Positions 43,162 to 51,484 of a stretch of 64,000 nt of DNA are shown here, piece after piece (positions within the stretch are counted from its first letter, which is position 1; the number at the start of each line of letters is the position of its first letter). Made by a program: the position numbers and the translations under genes. Below the pieces are notes generated by a model. The model did not search any database, was not told where the DNA came from, and saw only the letters and a list, made by a program, of their open reading frames with translations. Source of the DNA: JBBREP01 sp963716525 (GTDB lineage: Bacteria; Actinomycetota; Acidimicrobiia; IMCC26256; PALSA-610); NCBI GenBank assembly GCA_963716525.1, contig OY970315.1:868001-932000 (forward strand), given 5' to 3'.

Positions 43162-43169
43162 CAGACGAC
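43162..43169. repeat. Right target-site duplication of IS1-like unit
   Basis: CAGACGAC immediately after the right terminal repeat; identical to 40046-40053. Confidence 0.8.
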
Positions 43170-43371
43170 AGCGGCGTGGGCCAAGAGCAGTCCACCGATC
43201 AGAGCGAAGGAGGCAGGTCGTGCCCGTCCGTCAGGCGAGCATGCTCGGCGGGAACCGAACCATGGCACCGCTTCAAGCCACGTTCGAGGTCTACGGTTTC
43301 GGCCCGTGCTGGAGCCGATCGCACTGCCGATCGGCTACGAACGGTTTCACCGGAACTCGTTCGGCGTTGCT

Positions 43372-43412
43372 GCCGGAGAGGGAATTCGAACCCCTGAGCT
43401 GCTCGTTACGAG
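43372..43412 (-). repeat. Diverged tRNA-Thr 3' half (att-like remnant)
   Basis: Matches the 3' half of the tRNA-Thr gene at 56.8 kb with a few mismatches over 41 bp (ggaattcgaa, gagctgctcg). Like the exact copy at 55.5 kb, it starts at the first base of the anticodon loop (CTCGTAA.. on the minus strand), the usual crossover point of tRNA-targeting integrases. It has no 5' half, so it is not a tRNA gene. Confidence 0.7.
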
Positions 43413-43470
43413 CCTCACAAAGCAACACGGCTACTCGTGGCGAGATGTCTTGGTCGACGAGCAGCCTCAC
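43413..43470 (-). pseudogene. Truncated DUF5615 PIN-like toxin, first ~19 codons
   Basis: GTG start overlapping the DUF433 remnant stop (GTGA), then RLLVDQDISPRVAVLLCEA, the N-terminal strand with catalytic Asp of DUF5615 nucleases. Coding is cut where the tRNA-Thr fragment begins. Same GTGA arrangement as the module at 54.7-55.4 kb. Confidence 0.6.
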
Positions 43471-43571
43471 TGACCCGATGCCGTCGGAAGCTCACGCTCC
43501 TGCACCGCAGCGGCGCCATACTCAAGCGCTGCGACGATGTCCTCGGGCTCGAGGTCGGGATAGTCGGCCGG
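43467..43571 (-). pseudogene. DUF433 antitoxin remnant (C-terminal part)
   Basis: The frame is open from a TAG at 43572-43574 to TGA at 43467 and reads PADYPDLEPEDIVAALEYGAAA then ERELP, which parallels the end of the intact antitoxin at 55.2 kb (ADYPYLERDDIPAALAYAAEA, ERELP). The N-terminal half is missing, probably lost when the IS1380 copy inserted to the right. Confidence 0.6.
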
Positions 43572-43776
43572 CTAGCCCCAACTGTTCATGAGAGTTCGTG
43601 AGCGTGTGGGTCGGCCATTTTGTGGGTTCGGGCGGCGGTATTGGGTGGTCTTGGGGTGCGCGTCGTCGCTCGTGGTGGCGGGGTGTCGGTGATCGGTGGT
43701 GTTGCGGCTGTGTCGCGGCGTGCGTGGTCAAGGCCCCGCGGACGTTTCCGCGGAGACGTCTCGGGTGGCTGCGGGC

Positions 43777-45152
43777 TCAGGTGATGAGCGCGATGCGCTT
43801 GTAGGCGCGGGTGAGGAGTTGGGCGCTGGGCCAGTCGTCGCGGATGCGCACGATGTGTTGTCGGGCTCTGCGCACGATCCGGCCGGGTGTGTGCCAGAGC
43901 TGCCAGCGCAGCGTCTTGGGGCGTGCGGTCTTGAGTGGCCCGTCGAGGGTTTCGGTCTGGAACCAGCAGACGAGGTCCGCGGCGTACGCGACGACTGCGA
44001 GTCGGGCTCGGTTGGCGTCGGCGTCGCTGAACGGGAACCGGCAGAGGCCGGAGTCTTTGAGGCGTTGGATGTGGTCTTCGACGTGGGCGTGCGCGCGCAT
44101 GAACCGGTCGAGTTCGACGGGAGTGCCGGACTGGTCGGTGTAGTGGCCCCAGTATCGGTAGACCTCGGACGGGAACAGGGTTTGTTGCGCGCCGGGATGC
44201 AACGGCTCGCGGCGCACGATCAGTCGTGTCCCGGTCGGCCAGCCGTCGAGGTCGGCGAGGTCGGTGATCTCGGCGACGGCTGCGCCGGGCCGCAGGTCGC
44301 CGTCTTGTCTGAGCGCTGGTTGCCATCGGTTGTCGTCGAAACGGATGCGTGCGATCGCGTTGTGGATGCTGTTGTTTTGGCGGGCTGCGACCGCGAACCC
44401 GACGTGACGGGCTCGGCAACCATCCACGAATCCGTGCGTGCAGCCGGCACTGTCCGCACGCACGATCAGCTTGCGTTCGACGAGCCCACCAGGATCGCTG
44501 TCACGATGTCCGGCGCGTACGCGTTCGGGGAGCTGACCGATCGCGTGATCGAGCACGGTCAGGTGATCGGCGATGGAGTTCGCGCCGGCGTTGCCGGGCC
44601 GCAACAAGGCGGCGACGCATTCGCCGGTGCCGTCCACGAACGCGAAGAACGGGTGGTATCCGAAGCCGCCCTTGTATGTCGGGCCCGTCTGTTCTTTGTG
44701 CTCGGAATGGATCTCGACCAGCGACGCATCCAAATCGACCACGACCCGCTCATCCGACGCGCTCAGACCATGACGGTCCCATACCCCCGCGGTACGCCGG
44801 CGATTGCTTCCCACAGCCCGGTCACGGTCGCCGGGTCGAGTTGGTCACGGAACATGCGGCCGACCGTCGTGTCCGACGGGACCGACCCGAACAGGCCCGG
44901 CTGCGCGCGCAGGTACTCGACATCGGCGATCGCGTCCCCGCCACCCGCGAGGGTGAGCATCGCATGCACCAGGACTTTCCCGCGATCATGCAACCACGGC
45001 CGTTCCCCCGACGGGCCCGCGATCCGCGCCGACAAGGCCCGACCAAGCCCGACCTGGTCCGCGTACGCGCCCAGCGCGTGCAGTCCGACATGACCGACCA
45101 CGCCCGTCGCCGCGGTCTCGATCTTCACGTTTCGCGTACTGATACCGTTCAC
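43777..45152 (-). pseudogene. IS1380-family transposase, frameshifted
   Basis: About 458 codons in two frames. The first part (VLVHAMLTLAGGGDAIADVEYLRAQPGLFGSVPSDTTVGRMF) and the second (VVVDLDASLVEIHSEHKEQTGPTYKGGFGYHPFFAFVD; LIVRADSAGC; AHVEDHIQRLKDSGL) are successive pieces of an IS1380-type DDE transposase. The join falls at about 44790, where VPRGYGTVMV must shift into VWDRHGLSASDE. Terminal repeats could not be set with confidence; the element spans at least this ORF and the inverted repeat to its right. Either a dead copy or an indel in the assembly. Confidence 0.78.
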
Positions 45153-45156
45153 TTGT

Positions 45157-45226
45157 CAAGTGCCCTCTCGTCCGGCGGTCTTGGTTGTCTCGCAACACCA
45201 AGAATGCCTTACGAACAGGGCACTTG
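45157..45226. repeat. Nested inverted repeats upstream of IS1380 transposase
   Basis: CAAGTGCCCT (45157-45166) and AGGGCACTTG (45217-45226) are a perfect 10-bp pair. Inside them TCTTGGTTG..CAACACCAAGA forms another stem, and ACTTG-T-CAAGT (45151-45161) is palindromic. Probably the IS right end or its regulatory region. Confidence 0.5.
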
Positions 45227-45448
45227 TCGCGCCCAGCAACTACAAACCCGCAGACACCGACGAATAATCAGGGCTAACGCCGAGCGCGACCGGCCGCTAC
45301 GCGCTGTTCATCACCCTGGCCGACAGTGGCGTCCACACTGCCGACTTCCAGCTCGGGTAGTCACGCCTCACGGCTCCCATGTCCTGTCCCGCGGCATCCC
45401 GGACTACCAGCTGCGCGACGAGGTCGCGCACGCGCGGAGCGACGCGAA
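45227..45448. other. Gap between IS1380 and phosphoesterase gene
   Basis: No ORF with a convincing coding pattern, RNA gene or repeat was seen here. Together with the repeat to its left it forms a ~300-bp gene-free stretch. Confidence 0.5.
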
Positions 45449-46201
45449 CTATGTGTTCTGCGCTACCTGATCCCAGGAGCGCAGCTCCACCCGACCGGCG
45501 TCGATCTCGACATAGGTGTTTCCGCGCAACCAATTGCCCGAGTTGACGTACACACCGTCGGGTAACTCGATCTGCTCTGAGTCGTGGGTGTGGCCGAAGA
45601 TCACCGCGTCGAAGCCACGCTCGAGGATGGTCTGGGCGGCTTCGTGGTAACGGTCGATGCTCGACACCTCGGAGCCACTGCGGCGAACGCGCCACGATTG
45701 GGCGCGATCGACCGCGCTGCCCACCTGCGCCCACAGCTTGTAGACGTCTGGCACCGCGACGAGCGCGTAACCAGCCAGCCGGGTCGCCCACTGGTAGCTC
45801 ACCGGAGCCCGCGAGAACCACGGATCGTAGAGGTGGCCATGCTCGATCCGGATCAGCTTGGTCCCGCTCCGCAAGTTCAAGAACGGTGAGATGCGGCTGA
45901 ACACAAGATCGGAGAGGAAGTGTTCGAGCACCATGTCGTGGTTGCCGACGACGTAGTACACGCGTAGATCGGCATCGAGTAGCCGCCGGAGGCTCGAGAT
46001 CACGGGCAACGAGTCGCCGGCGAGCCGCGGGAAGCTCGTCTGCGCGAGATCAAAGCCGTCGCCGTTGATGCACACGCTCGCACGGCGCGCTCGTGCGTAG
46101 TCGATGAACGCGCCGAGGCGCGACCGGGCCGTCGAGTTGGGGTTACCGAGGTGGAGGTCGGAGATGACGAAGAGCCGCTCCTCTTGCGCCTGGATACGCA
46201 T
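45449..46201 (-). CDS. Calcineurin-like metallophosphoesterase
   Basis: 250 residues with the full dimetal signature: ISDLHLG (DxH), INGDGFDL (GD), VVGNHDM (GNHD), the LIRIEHGH segment and FGHTHDSEQIELPDGVYVNSGNW (GHxH). Enzymes of this fold hydrolyse nucleotide phosphodiesters, UDP-diacylglucosamine or other phosphoesters. Next to two cNMP-binding proteins and across from a cyclase, a cyclic-nucleotide phosphodiesterase role is attractive but inferred. Last gene of the leftward unit, 8 bp after the cNMP-binding protein. Confidence 0.82.
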   Translation of the reverse strand: MRIQAQEERLFVISDLHLGNPNSTARSRLGAFIDYARARRASVCINGDGFDLAQTSFPRLAGDSLPVISSLRRLLDADLRVYYVVGNHDMVLEHFLSDLVFSRISPFLNLRSGTKLIRIEHGHLYDPWFSRAPVSYQWATRLAGYALVAVPDVYKLWAQVGSAVDRAQSWRVRRSGSEVSSIDRYHEAAQTILERGFDAVIFGHTHDSEQIELPDGVYVNSGNWLRGNTYVEIDAGRVELRSWDQVAQNT

Positions 46202-46209
46202 CGCGGTAC

Positions 46210-46665
46210 CTACGCGTCGACCGTGTCGTCAACCACAGTGGGATCGCGCACCGCGAGCTTGTCCTGCACCGTGCGCAATCTCGCCGACAGCTTCTGCAGC
46301 ATCTCGACGGCGAGGGTCGGATCACGCCGGATCCGGTAGAGCAGCGCGCCCACACCGAGCTCGAGCAGCACCGTTGGTTCGAGTGCGACGGCCGTCGCCG
46401 ACCGCGGCAGCGACTCGAGCAGTGACATCTCACCGAAGAAGTCGCCTTGCTCCAAGATTCCGAGCGCGAATTGCTGATCACCTTGTGCACGGCGGATCTC
46501 GACCCGCCCCGACTGGATAATGAACATCGCGGCGTCGTCGTCGCCCTGATGGACGATGACCTCTCCTGCGGCGGCGCGCCGGGTGACCAACGTGTTCCGT
46601 CCACTCCGACTGCTCGCGGCCCGCTCGAGCGATGAACGCTTGCTCGTACCGCTCCCGTCTCGCAT
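46210..46665 (-). CDS. Stand-alone cyclic-nucleotide-binding domain protein
   Basis: 151 residues: a short basic N-terminus, then a cNMP-binding beta-roll (GEVIVHQGDDDAAMFIIQSGRVEI; FGEMSLLESLPRSATAVAL, the phosphate-binding cassette with Glu and Arg) and a C-terminal helix. No DNA-binding or catalytic domain follows, so it probably acts by protein contact. ATG overlaps the stop of the ABC ATPase gene (ATGA). Confidence 0.8.
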   Translation of the reverse strand: MRDGSGTSKRSSLERAASSRSGRNTLVTRRAAAGEVIVHQGDDDAAMFIIQSGRVEIRRAQGDQQFALGILEQGDFFGEMSLLESLPRSATAVALEPTVLLELGVGALLYRIRRDPTLAVEMLQKLSARLRTVQDKLAVRDPTVVDDTVDA

Positions 46666-47657
46666 CAGTCGCTCCCCGAGTACTGGGCGACGAGGGCGAT
46701 CAAGTGCGCGCCGCCGAACTTCTCACGGAACGCATCGACCGTGTACGCGTCGATGCGCGCCGCCGTCGCGGCGCGAACGGTTGCCGACCGCGGGAGCTGG
46801 AACAGGGGTCCCATCTCACCGAACTGTTCGCCCGCCTTCTTCGTGCCGAGCACATGCATCGCACCATCGGGGCCGAGGTGCGATACCTCGACGGTTCCCT
46901 CGACGAGGTCGTAGATTCGATCGCCGAAGCTCTCCTGCTCGAACACGACGTCACCGGCCGCGAACTCCTCGTGCAACACGCTCGTCGCAGCGGTCGCGAC
47001 TGCGTGAGGCTGCATCTCCACGAGCTGATCAGCGAGCGGGATGAGTCGATTGTCGTGCGTCGACACGATCACGGTGCATCCCCGTGCCGTGAGGCCTCGC
47101 AGGATCCGGAGCACGACCTCCACCTGCACGTGATCGAGGCTTGCCGTCGGCTCGTCGGCCACGATCAGTGGCGGGTTCAGCGCCAGCGCTCTCGCGATAG
47201 CCACGCGCTGTTGCTGACCACCGGAGAGACCACCGGGATGATGATGCACACGTTCGCCGAGCCCGACGTCCTCGAGAAGCTTGACCGCGCGGGCCCGTGC
47301 CTCGCGCCGAGACACGCCGCTTGATCGCAGCGGCACCATCACATTCTCCGCCGCGTCGAGCGACGGTACGAGGTTGAACGCCTGGAACACGATGCCGACT
47401 GTGTCCCGTCGGTAGCCCGCGAGGCCGTCGTTGTCGAGCGCGGTCACCTCGACGGTACCAAAACGGATCGCACCGGAGGCCGGGCGTTGGATGCCCGACA
47501 GGCACGACAGCAGGGTCGTCTTCCCGCAGCCCGACGGTCCGAGCAACACCGCGAGCTTGCCCTCCGCGACGGTCATGTCGAATCCGTCGAGCGGGGTCAC
47601 GGCATAGTCGTCACGACCGTAGGTGACCGTCAGACGTTCGACTTCGAGCAACGCCAT
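46665..47657 (-). CDS. ABC transporter ATPase fused to a cNMP-binding domain
   Basis: 330 residues. LolD/MacB-type ATPase (GPSGCGKTTLLSCLSG Walker A; LSGGQQQRVAIARALA signature; LIVADEPTASLD Walker B; STHDNRL H-loop) followed from ~225 by a cNMP-binding domain (GDVVFEQESFGDRIYDLVEGTVEV; FGEMGPLFQLPRSATVRA). The fusion implies transport gated by cyclic nucleotide. It starts one base after the permease stop and overlaps the stand-alone cNMP protein. Confidence 0.85.
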   Translation of the reverse strand: MALLEVERLTVTYGRDDYAVTPLDGFDMTVAEGKLAVLLGPSGCGKTTLLSCLSGIQRPASGAIRFGTVEVTALDNDGLAGYRRDTVGIVFQAFNLVPSLDAAENVMVPLRSSGVSRREARARAVKLLEDVGLGERVHHHPGGLSGGQQQRVAIARALALNPPLIVADEPTASLDHVQVEVVLRILRGLTARGCTVIVSTHDNRLIPLADQLVEMQPHAVATAATSVLHEEFAAGDVVFEQESFGDRIYDLVEGTVEVSHLGPDGAMHVLGTKKAGEQFGEMGPLFQLPRSATVRAATAARIDAYTVDAFREKFGGAHLIALVAQYSGSD

Positions 47658-47658
47658 C

Positions 47659-48677
47659 TCAGCGACCTCCGAATGCCTGCGCGGGATCGACGCTCACGGT
47701 CTTGCGCAAGCCCGCAAGACTCGCGACAAGCCCGATCGCGATGGCAAGCAGCGGCAGCGTGACCGCGGCCCGGAACGGTATGACGACCGGAAGCGGGAAG
47801 AACGGGGCCAGCGCAAGTGCGATCGCGATCGCGAGGAGCGAAGCGACCACCGCGAGAATCACGGCTTGCATCGCGAGCCCCATTCCCATCTGCCACGACT
47901 TCACCCCGGTGGCCTTGAACACCGCGAAGTCGCGACTGCGTTCGAGCGCCGACAGGAACACGACCGATCCGATGATGCACGCCGCAACGAGCCACAACAG
48001 CGCCATGACGAATCCGATCGAGCTGCTCGCGTTCTTCATCGGCCGTTCGAGATCGGCGGCCGCCTGCGCGCGTGTGAACCGAGTGAGTCCGGCCGGCGGC
48101 GGAGTCGACGGTGTCGCGCGTTCGACAAAGGCACGGGTAACCGGCGCGCCGCCCGCGAGTGTCGCCTGGGCGTCCTTGATGGTCATCACCACGACCGGCT
48201 GTCCGCCGAACAGCGTACGGCCCGACATGACGCCGACGACCACGAAGCGATGTGCGCCCATCGGCAGGGTGTCACCGAGCTTCAGTCGGCTCGAGCTGTC
48301 GACGACGATCTCGCCCGCGCGCGCGGCGCTGCGGCCCTTCGTCAGCGGTACCGGCCACCGCGGCGGGAGCCCAATCAGACCGACCTGCTTGACCGAGCCG
48401 TTCACGTTGATGGCCGCGCTCCAGAACATCAACGGTGCGGCATGCGGGTCGGCGTTCTCGTCGATGATCGCAACGCTCGTGAACGGACCGGCCTCACCTT
48501 TGGCCGCGAGAAACGTCTCGCCGCCGATCATTCCGAGCAAATGTGCACCTCGCGCGGAAACGAGTCGGACAGCCCCGACATCACCAAGCTCATGCTGAAT
48601 ACAAGGGCAGTGGCAGCGATCGCAATCGCGAAACGCTTGCGACGCCACTGCAGGTCACGCCACGCTGCAAGGATCAT
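47659..48677 (-). CDS. FtsX-like ABC permease, frameshifted near N-terminus
   Basis: About 339 residues restored. The ATG at 48677 gives LAAWRDLQWRRKRFAIAIAATALVF (TM1) and SDSFPREVH. The frame shifts at about 48540 into HLLGMIGGETFLAAKGEAG, a periplasmic domain, and three C-terminal TMs (FVMALLWLVAACIIGSVVFLSALERSRDFAVFKATG; MQAVILAVVASLLAIAIALALA). This is the DevC/MacB-type permease matching the downstream ATPase. These systems move lipoproteins, lipids or act as mechanotransmitters. Confidence 0.8.
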
Positions 48678-48898
48678 TCCGGGCCAACCCTCTCGGTCGA
48701 TACTCCCGCAGAAGTCAAATGCACGAACAGGTTCTTCGTCCGTGCCCAGGCGCACACAGGGTGCGTGTGGTGCAACACAGAATCCCGGCGCCGAACCGGC
48801 GAGCATGCGACGACGCGCTTCAGCCCGGAGCGCCAAGGTCGGTGGGCCGCACAATGCGCACCAGCAATCCGAGATCAGAGGCTTGGTACGTTGCACGC

Positions 48899-50696
48899 GT
48901 GACGGAAGACCTCGTCGTGAATGCCCGCGCGGCCATCTCGCACGGCGATGTACTCGTCGCGTACGACGAGGCGATGTCGGCCGTTGAGGCTGATCCCGAG
49001 CATCTCGAAGCCCGCTACGTTGCTGCACTCGCGCTCGCGCGGTCCGGCGCGGTCGAGCGGTCGCGGACCGCTGCGATGGAGCTCCAGGCCCGCCTTGCGT
49101 CGTCCGCGGACACCCTCGTGTCGCTCCGTGAAGATGCCGCCGGTCTGATCGCACGGCTCGCAAAGGACGATGCGCTCGCTTCGAGCGGCCGGGAACGACC
49201 CGGTCGCCTCAACCATGCCGCAGACCTCTACGAGGCCGCGGCGACGCAGTTCGGGCGCTTCTTCACCTGCATCAATGCCGCGACGCTCCGGCTACTCGCG
49301 GGCGACATCGAACGGGCCCGCGCACTCGCGACTCGGGCCGATCGGCTGGTAAGAGCCGACCGCGCCGCGAGCCCTACCGACGACTACTGGCGAGAAGCAA
49401 CCGCCGCCGAAGCCGCGTTGATCCTCGGCGACGTCGACGAGGCGAGGCGCGCGCTCGGCCTCGCGGCCGACCTGGCCGGCGACGACTACGCGGCCATGGC
49501 CGTGACGCGCCGCCAACTCCGTCTGGTGTGCGCGGCGAACTCCATCGACGGCGCCGTGCTCGACAGGCTCGCCCCGCCGCTCGTGCTGTACTTCAGCGGC
49601 CATCTGATCGACGAGCGAACTGGGTCCGGTCGCTTCCCACCAAGCCTCGAGCGCGAGATCGAACAGCAGATCCGCGCGTTCGTCAACGAACGCCACGTGG
49701 GCTTCGCGTACGGCTCGCTTGCGTCGGGCGCCGACATCCTCGCGGCCGAGGCGTTGCTCGACGCCGGCGTTCGCCTCGAGGCGGTGTTGCCGTTCGACAC
49801 CGACGAGTTCGTGGAGGTGTCGGTTGCCCCTGCCGGCGCCGATTGGGTTGCGCGATTCCAGTCGTGCCTGGAGCAAGCGTCGACGGTTGTGCACGCCTCG
49901 GACTCGTCGTACATGCAGGACGACGAGATGTTCGGCTACGCCGCACGCATCGCGATGGGCCATGCGCTCAACCGTGCTGCATATCTCGACGCGCCCGTGG
50001 AGCAGCTCGCGATCTGGGACGGCGACCCGCAGGTTGGCGTCGCCGGGACCGCACACGACGTGGCGATCTGGAAGGGAACCGGCCATCCGACCCACATCAT
50101 CCGGTTACCGGCCGGAGGCCCACGGCCGAACGCTGCTTCCCCGCGGGTCGAGCACCAATCGCGAGATCGGCACAATCGTGTTCACCGATCTGCACGGCTT
50201 CAGCCGGCTGCGCGACGAGCAGTTCGCCACCTATGTCGGCCAGGTACTCGCTGGGCTCGGCACGGTGATCGACGCTCACGGAGACGCCGTGCGATGGGTC
50301 AATACCTGGGGCGATGCCATCGCCGCCGTGTTCTCCGACGTCACCGCGGCTGCAGACTGCGCACTCGGCTTCCACGAAGCGCTGCAACGGCTCGACCTCG
50401 CCGCGATCGGCCTCCCAGCCGATCTGCACCTGCGCATCGGCGCCCACGCCGGACCGGTCATGGCCCTCGTTGACCCGGTCAGCCACAAGCCGACCTATTG
50501 GGGCCGCGAGCTCACGCGCGCCGCGCGCATCGAGCCCCGCACGCCCGAGGGTGAGGTCTATGTCACCGATGCCTTCGCGGCGCTGCTCGCACTCCGACGA
50601 GACGCGCCGTTCGCCACGGAGTATGTCGGTCGAGTCACCACGGCAAAGGACTTCGAGACGATCCCGATGTATCGCCTCCGCCGCAGCGCGCCATGA
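48899..50696 (+). CDS. Class III nucleotide cyclase with TPR-like and SLOG-like domains, frameshifted
   Basis: About 598 residues restored. The N-terminal ~215 are helical, TPR/TRAFs-binding-like (VLVAYDEAMSAVEADPEHLEARYVAALALARSG). Residues ~220-400 form a Rossmann-like domain (LVLYFSGHLID; VGFAYGSLASGADILAAEALLDAGV; LEAVLPFDTDEF) resembling SLOG nucleotide sensors. After a shift near 50150 comes a cyclase domain (GTIVFTDLHGFSRL with metal Asp; VNTWGDAIAAVF; LHLRIGAHAGPVMAL). It makes cAMP or cGMP; the SLOG-like part may sense a nucleotide. GTG at 48899 is preferred over ATG at 48854. Convergent with a Crp regulator, divergent from the ABC operon. Confidence 0.78.
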
Positions 50697-51359
50697 TCAA
50701 CGCGCGAGTCGGTCGAGGGCTTCGAGGTCGCGCACCTCGATACGACCGCGAGCCAGCGCCACCACGCCTCTTTGCTCGCCAGCGCGAAGCACACGGTTCG
50801 CGGTCGAACGCGTCGTGCCGACAAGCTGTGCGAAGTCGTCCTGCGTGACCGCGATCGCCACGGGGTCGTCGCCGCTTCGGTACAGGTCGACGAGCTCACG
50901 CAGCCGTCGCCAGACACGCTGTTCGGCCGGCACGTACAGCGCATCGACCAGCGCAACGGCGAGGCGGCGCACCTCCGCGATCAGCGCGCTCGTGAGCACG
51001 GCGTCCACCGCGGCAATACGCGAGCGCAGTTCAGCGAGGGTGTCGCGGTGCAACGCCATGGTTTCGCCACCGTCCAACGCGACAACGCCGCCGATGCGCG
51101 GTCCCGGTGCGAGCACCGCCAGCTCACCGAAGTGCTCCCCTGGTCCGCACACTCGCAGCGTGGCAACATCGCCCAACGGCGTCGTCATGCGCACCGCAAA
51201 GTGGCCCTTCACGATCAAGTGCAGCGTGTCGCCGGGGTCACCATCGTGGAACACCACCTCACCTCGTCCGAACCGCTTGCGGTGCGAGGCCGCGAGCACT
51301 GCCCGTCGGTCAGCGTCGTCGAGTAGCTCGAGGAGCCGGGGCACGACCGAGTCTGGCAC
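50697..51359 (-). CDS. Crp/Fnr-family transcription regulator
   Basis: 220 residues from GTG. The cNMP-binding roll (GEVVFHDGDPGDTLHLIVKGHFAV; GEHFGELAVLAPGPRIGGVVAL) has a weaker phosphate cassette than true Crp (GPRIGG in place of PRSA). It is followed by a dimer helix and a winged HTH (VTQDDFAQLVGTTRSTANRVLRAGEQRGVV). It lies tail-to-tail with the cyclase gene and divergent from the TIR gene across 125 bp, so the TIR promoter is its nearest plausible target. Confidence 0.85.
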   Translation of the reverse strand: MPDSVVPRLLELLDDADRRAVLAASHRKRFGRGEVVFHDGDPGDTLHLIVKGHFAVRMTTPLGDVATLRVCGPGEHFGELAVLAPGPRIGGVVALDGGETMALHRDTLAELRSRIAAVDAVLTSALIAEVRRLAVALVDALYVPAEQRVWRRLRELVDLYRSGDDPVAIAVTQDDFAQLVGTTRSTANRVLRAGEQRGVVALARGRIEVRDLEALDRLAR

Positions 51360-51484
51360 GACATCGCCGTGTGATGTCGCGCACAGTCAGTGAGTGTCCA
51401 CGCGCACGCGCCGGCTCTCGCCTAGGGGTCAGACTGGGCCAGACCGCCGTTCAGCGGGGCCGAGCCAGTCGGAGGTGAGCAGAC

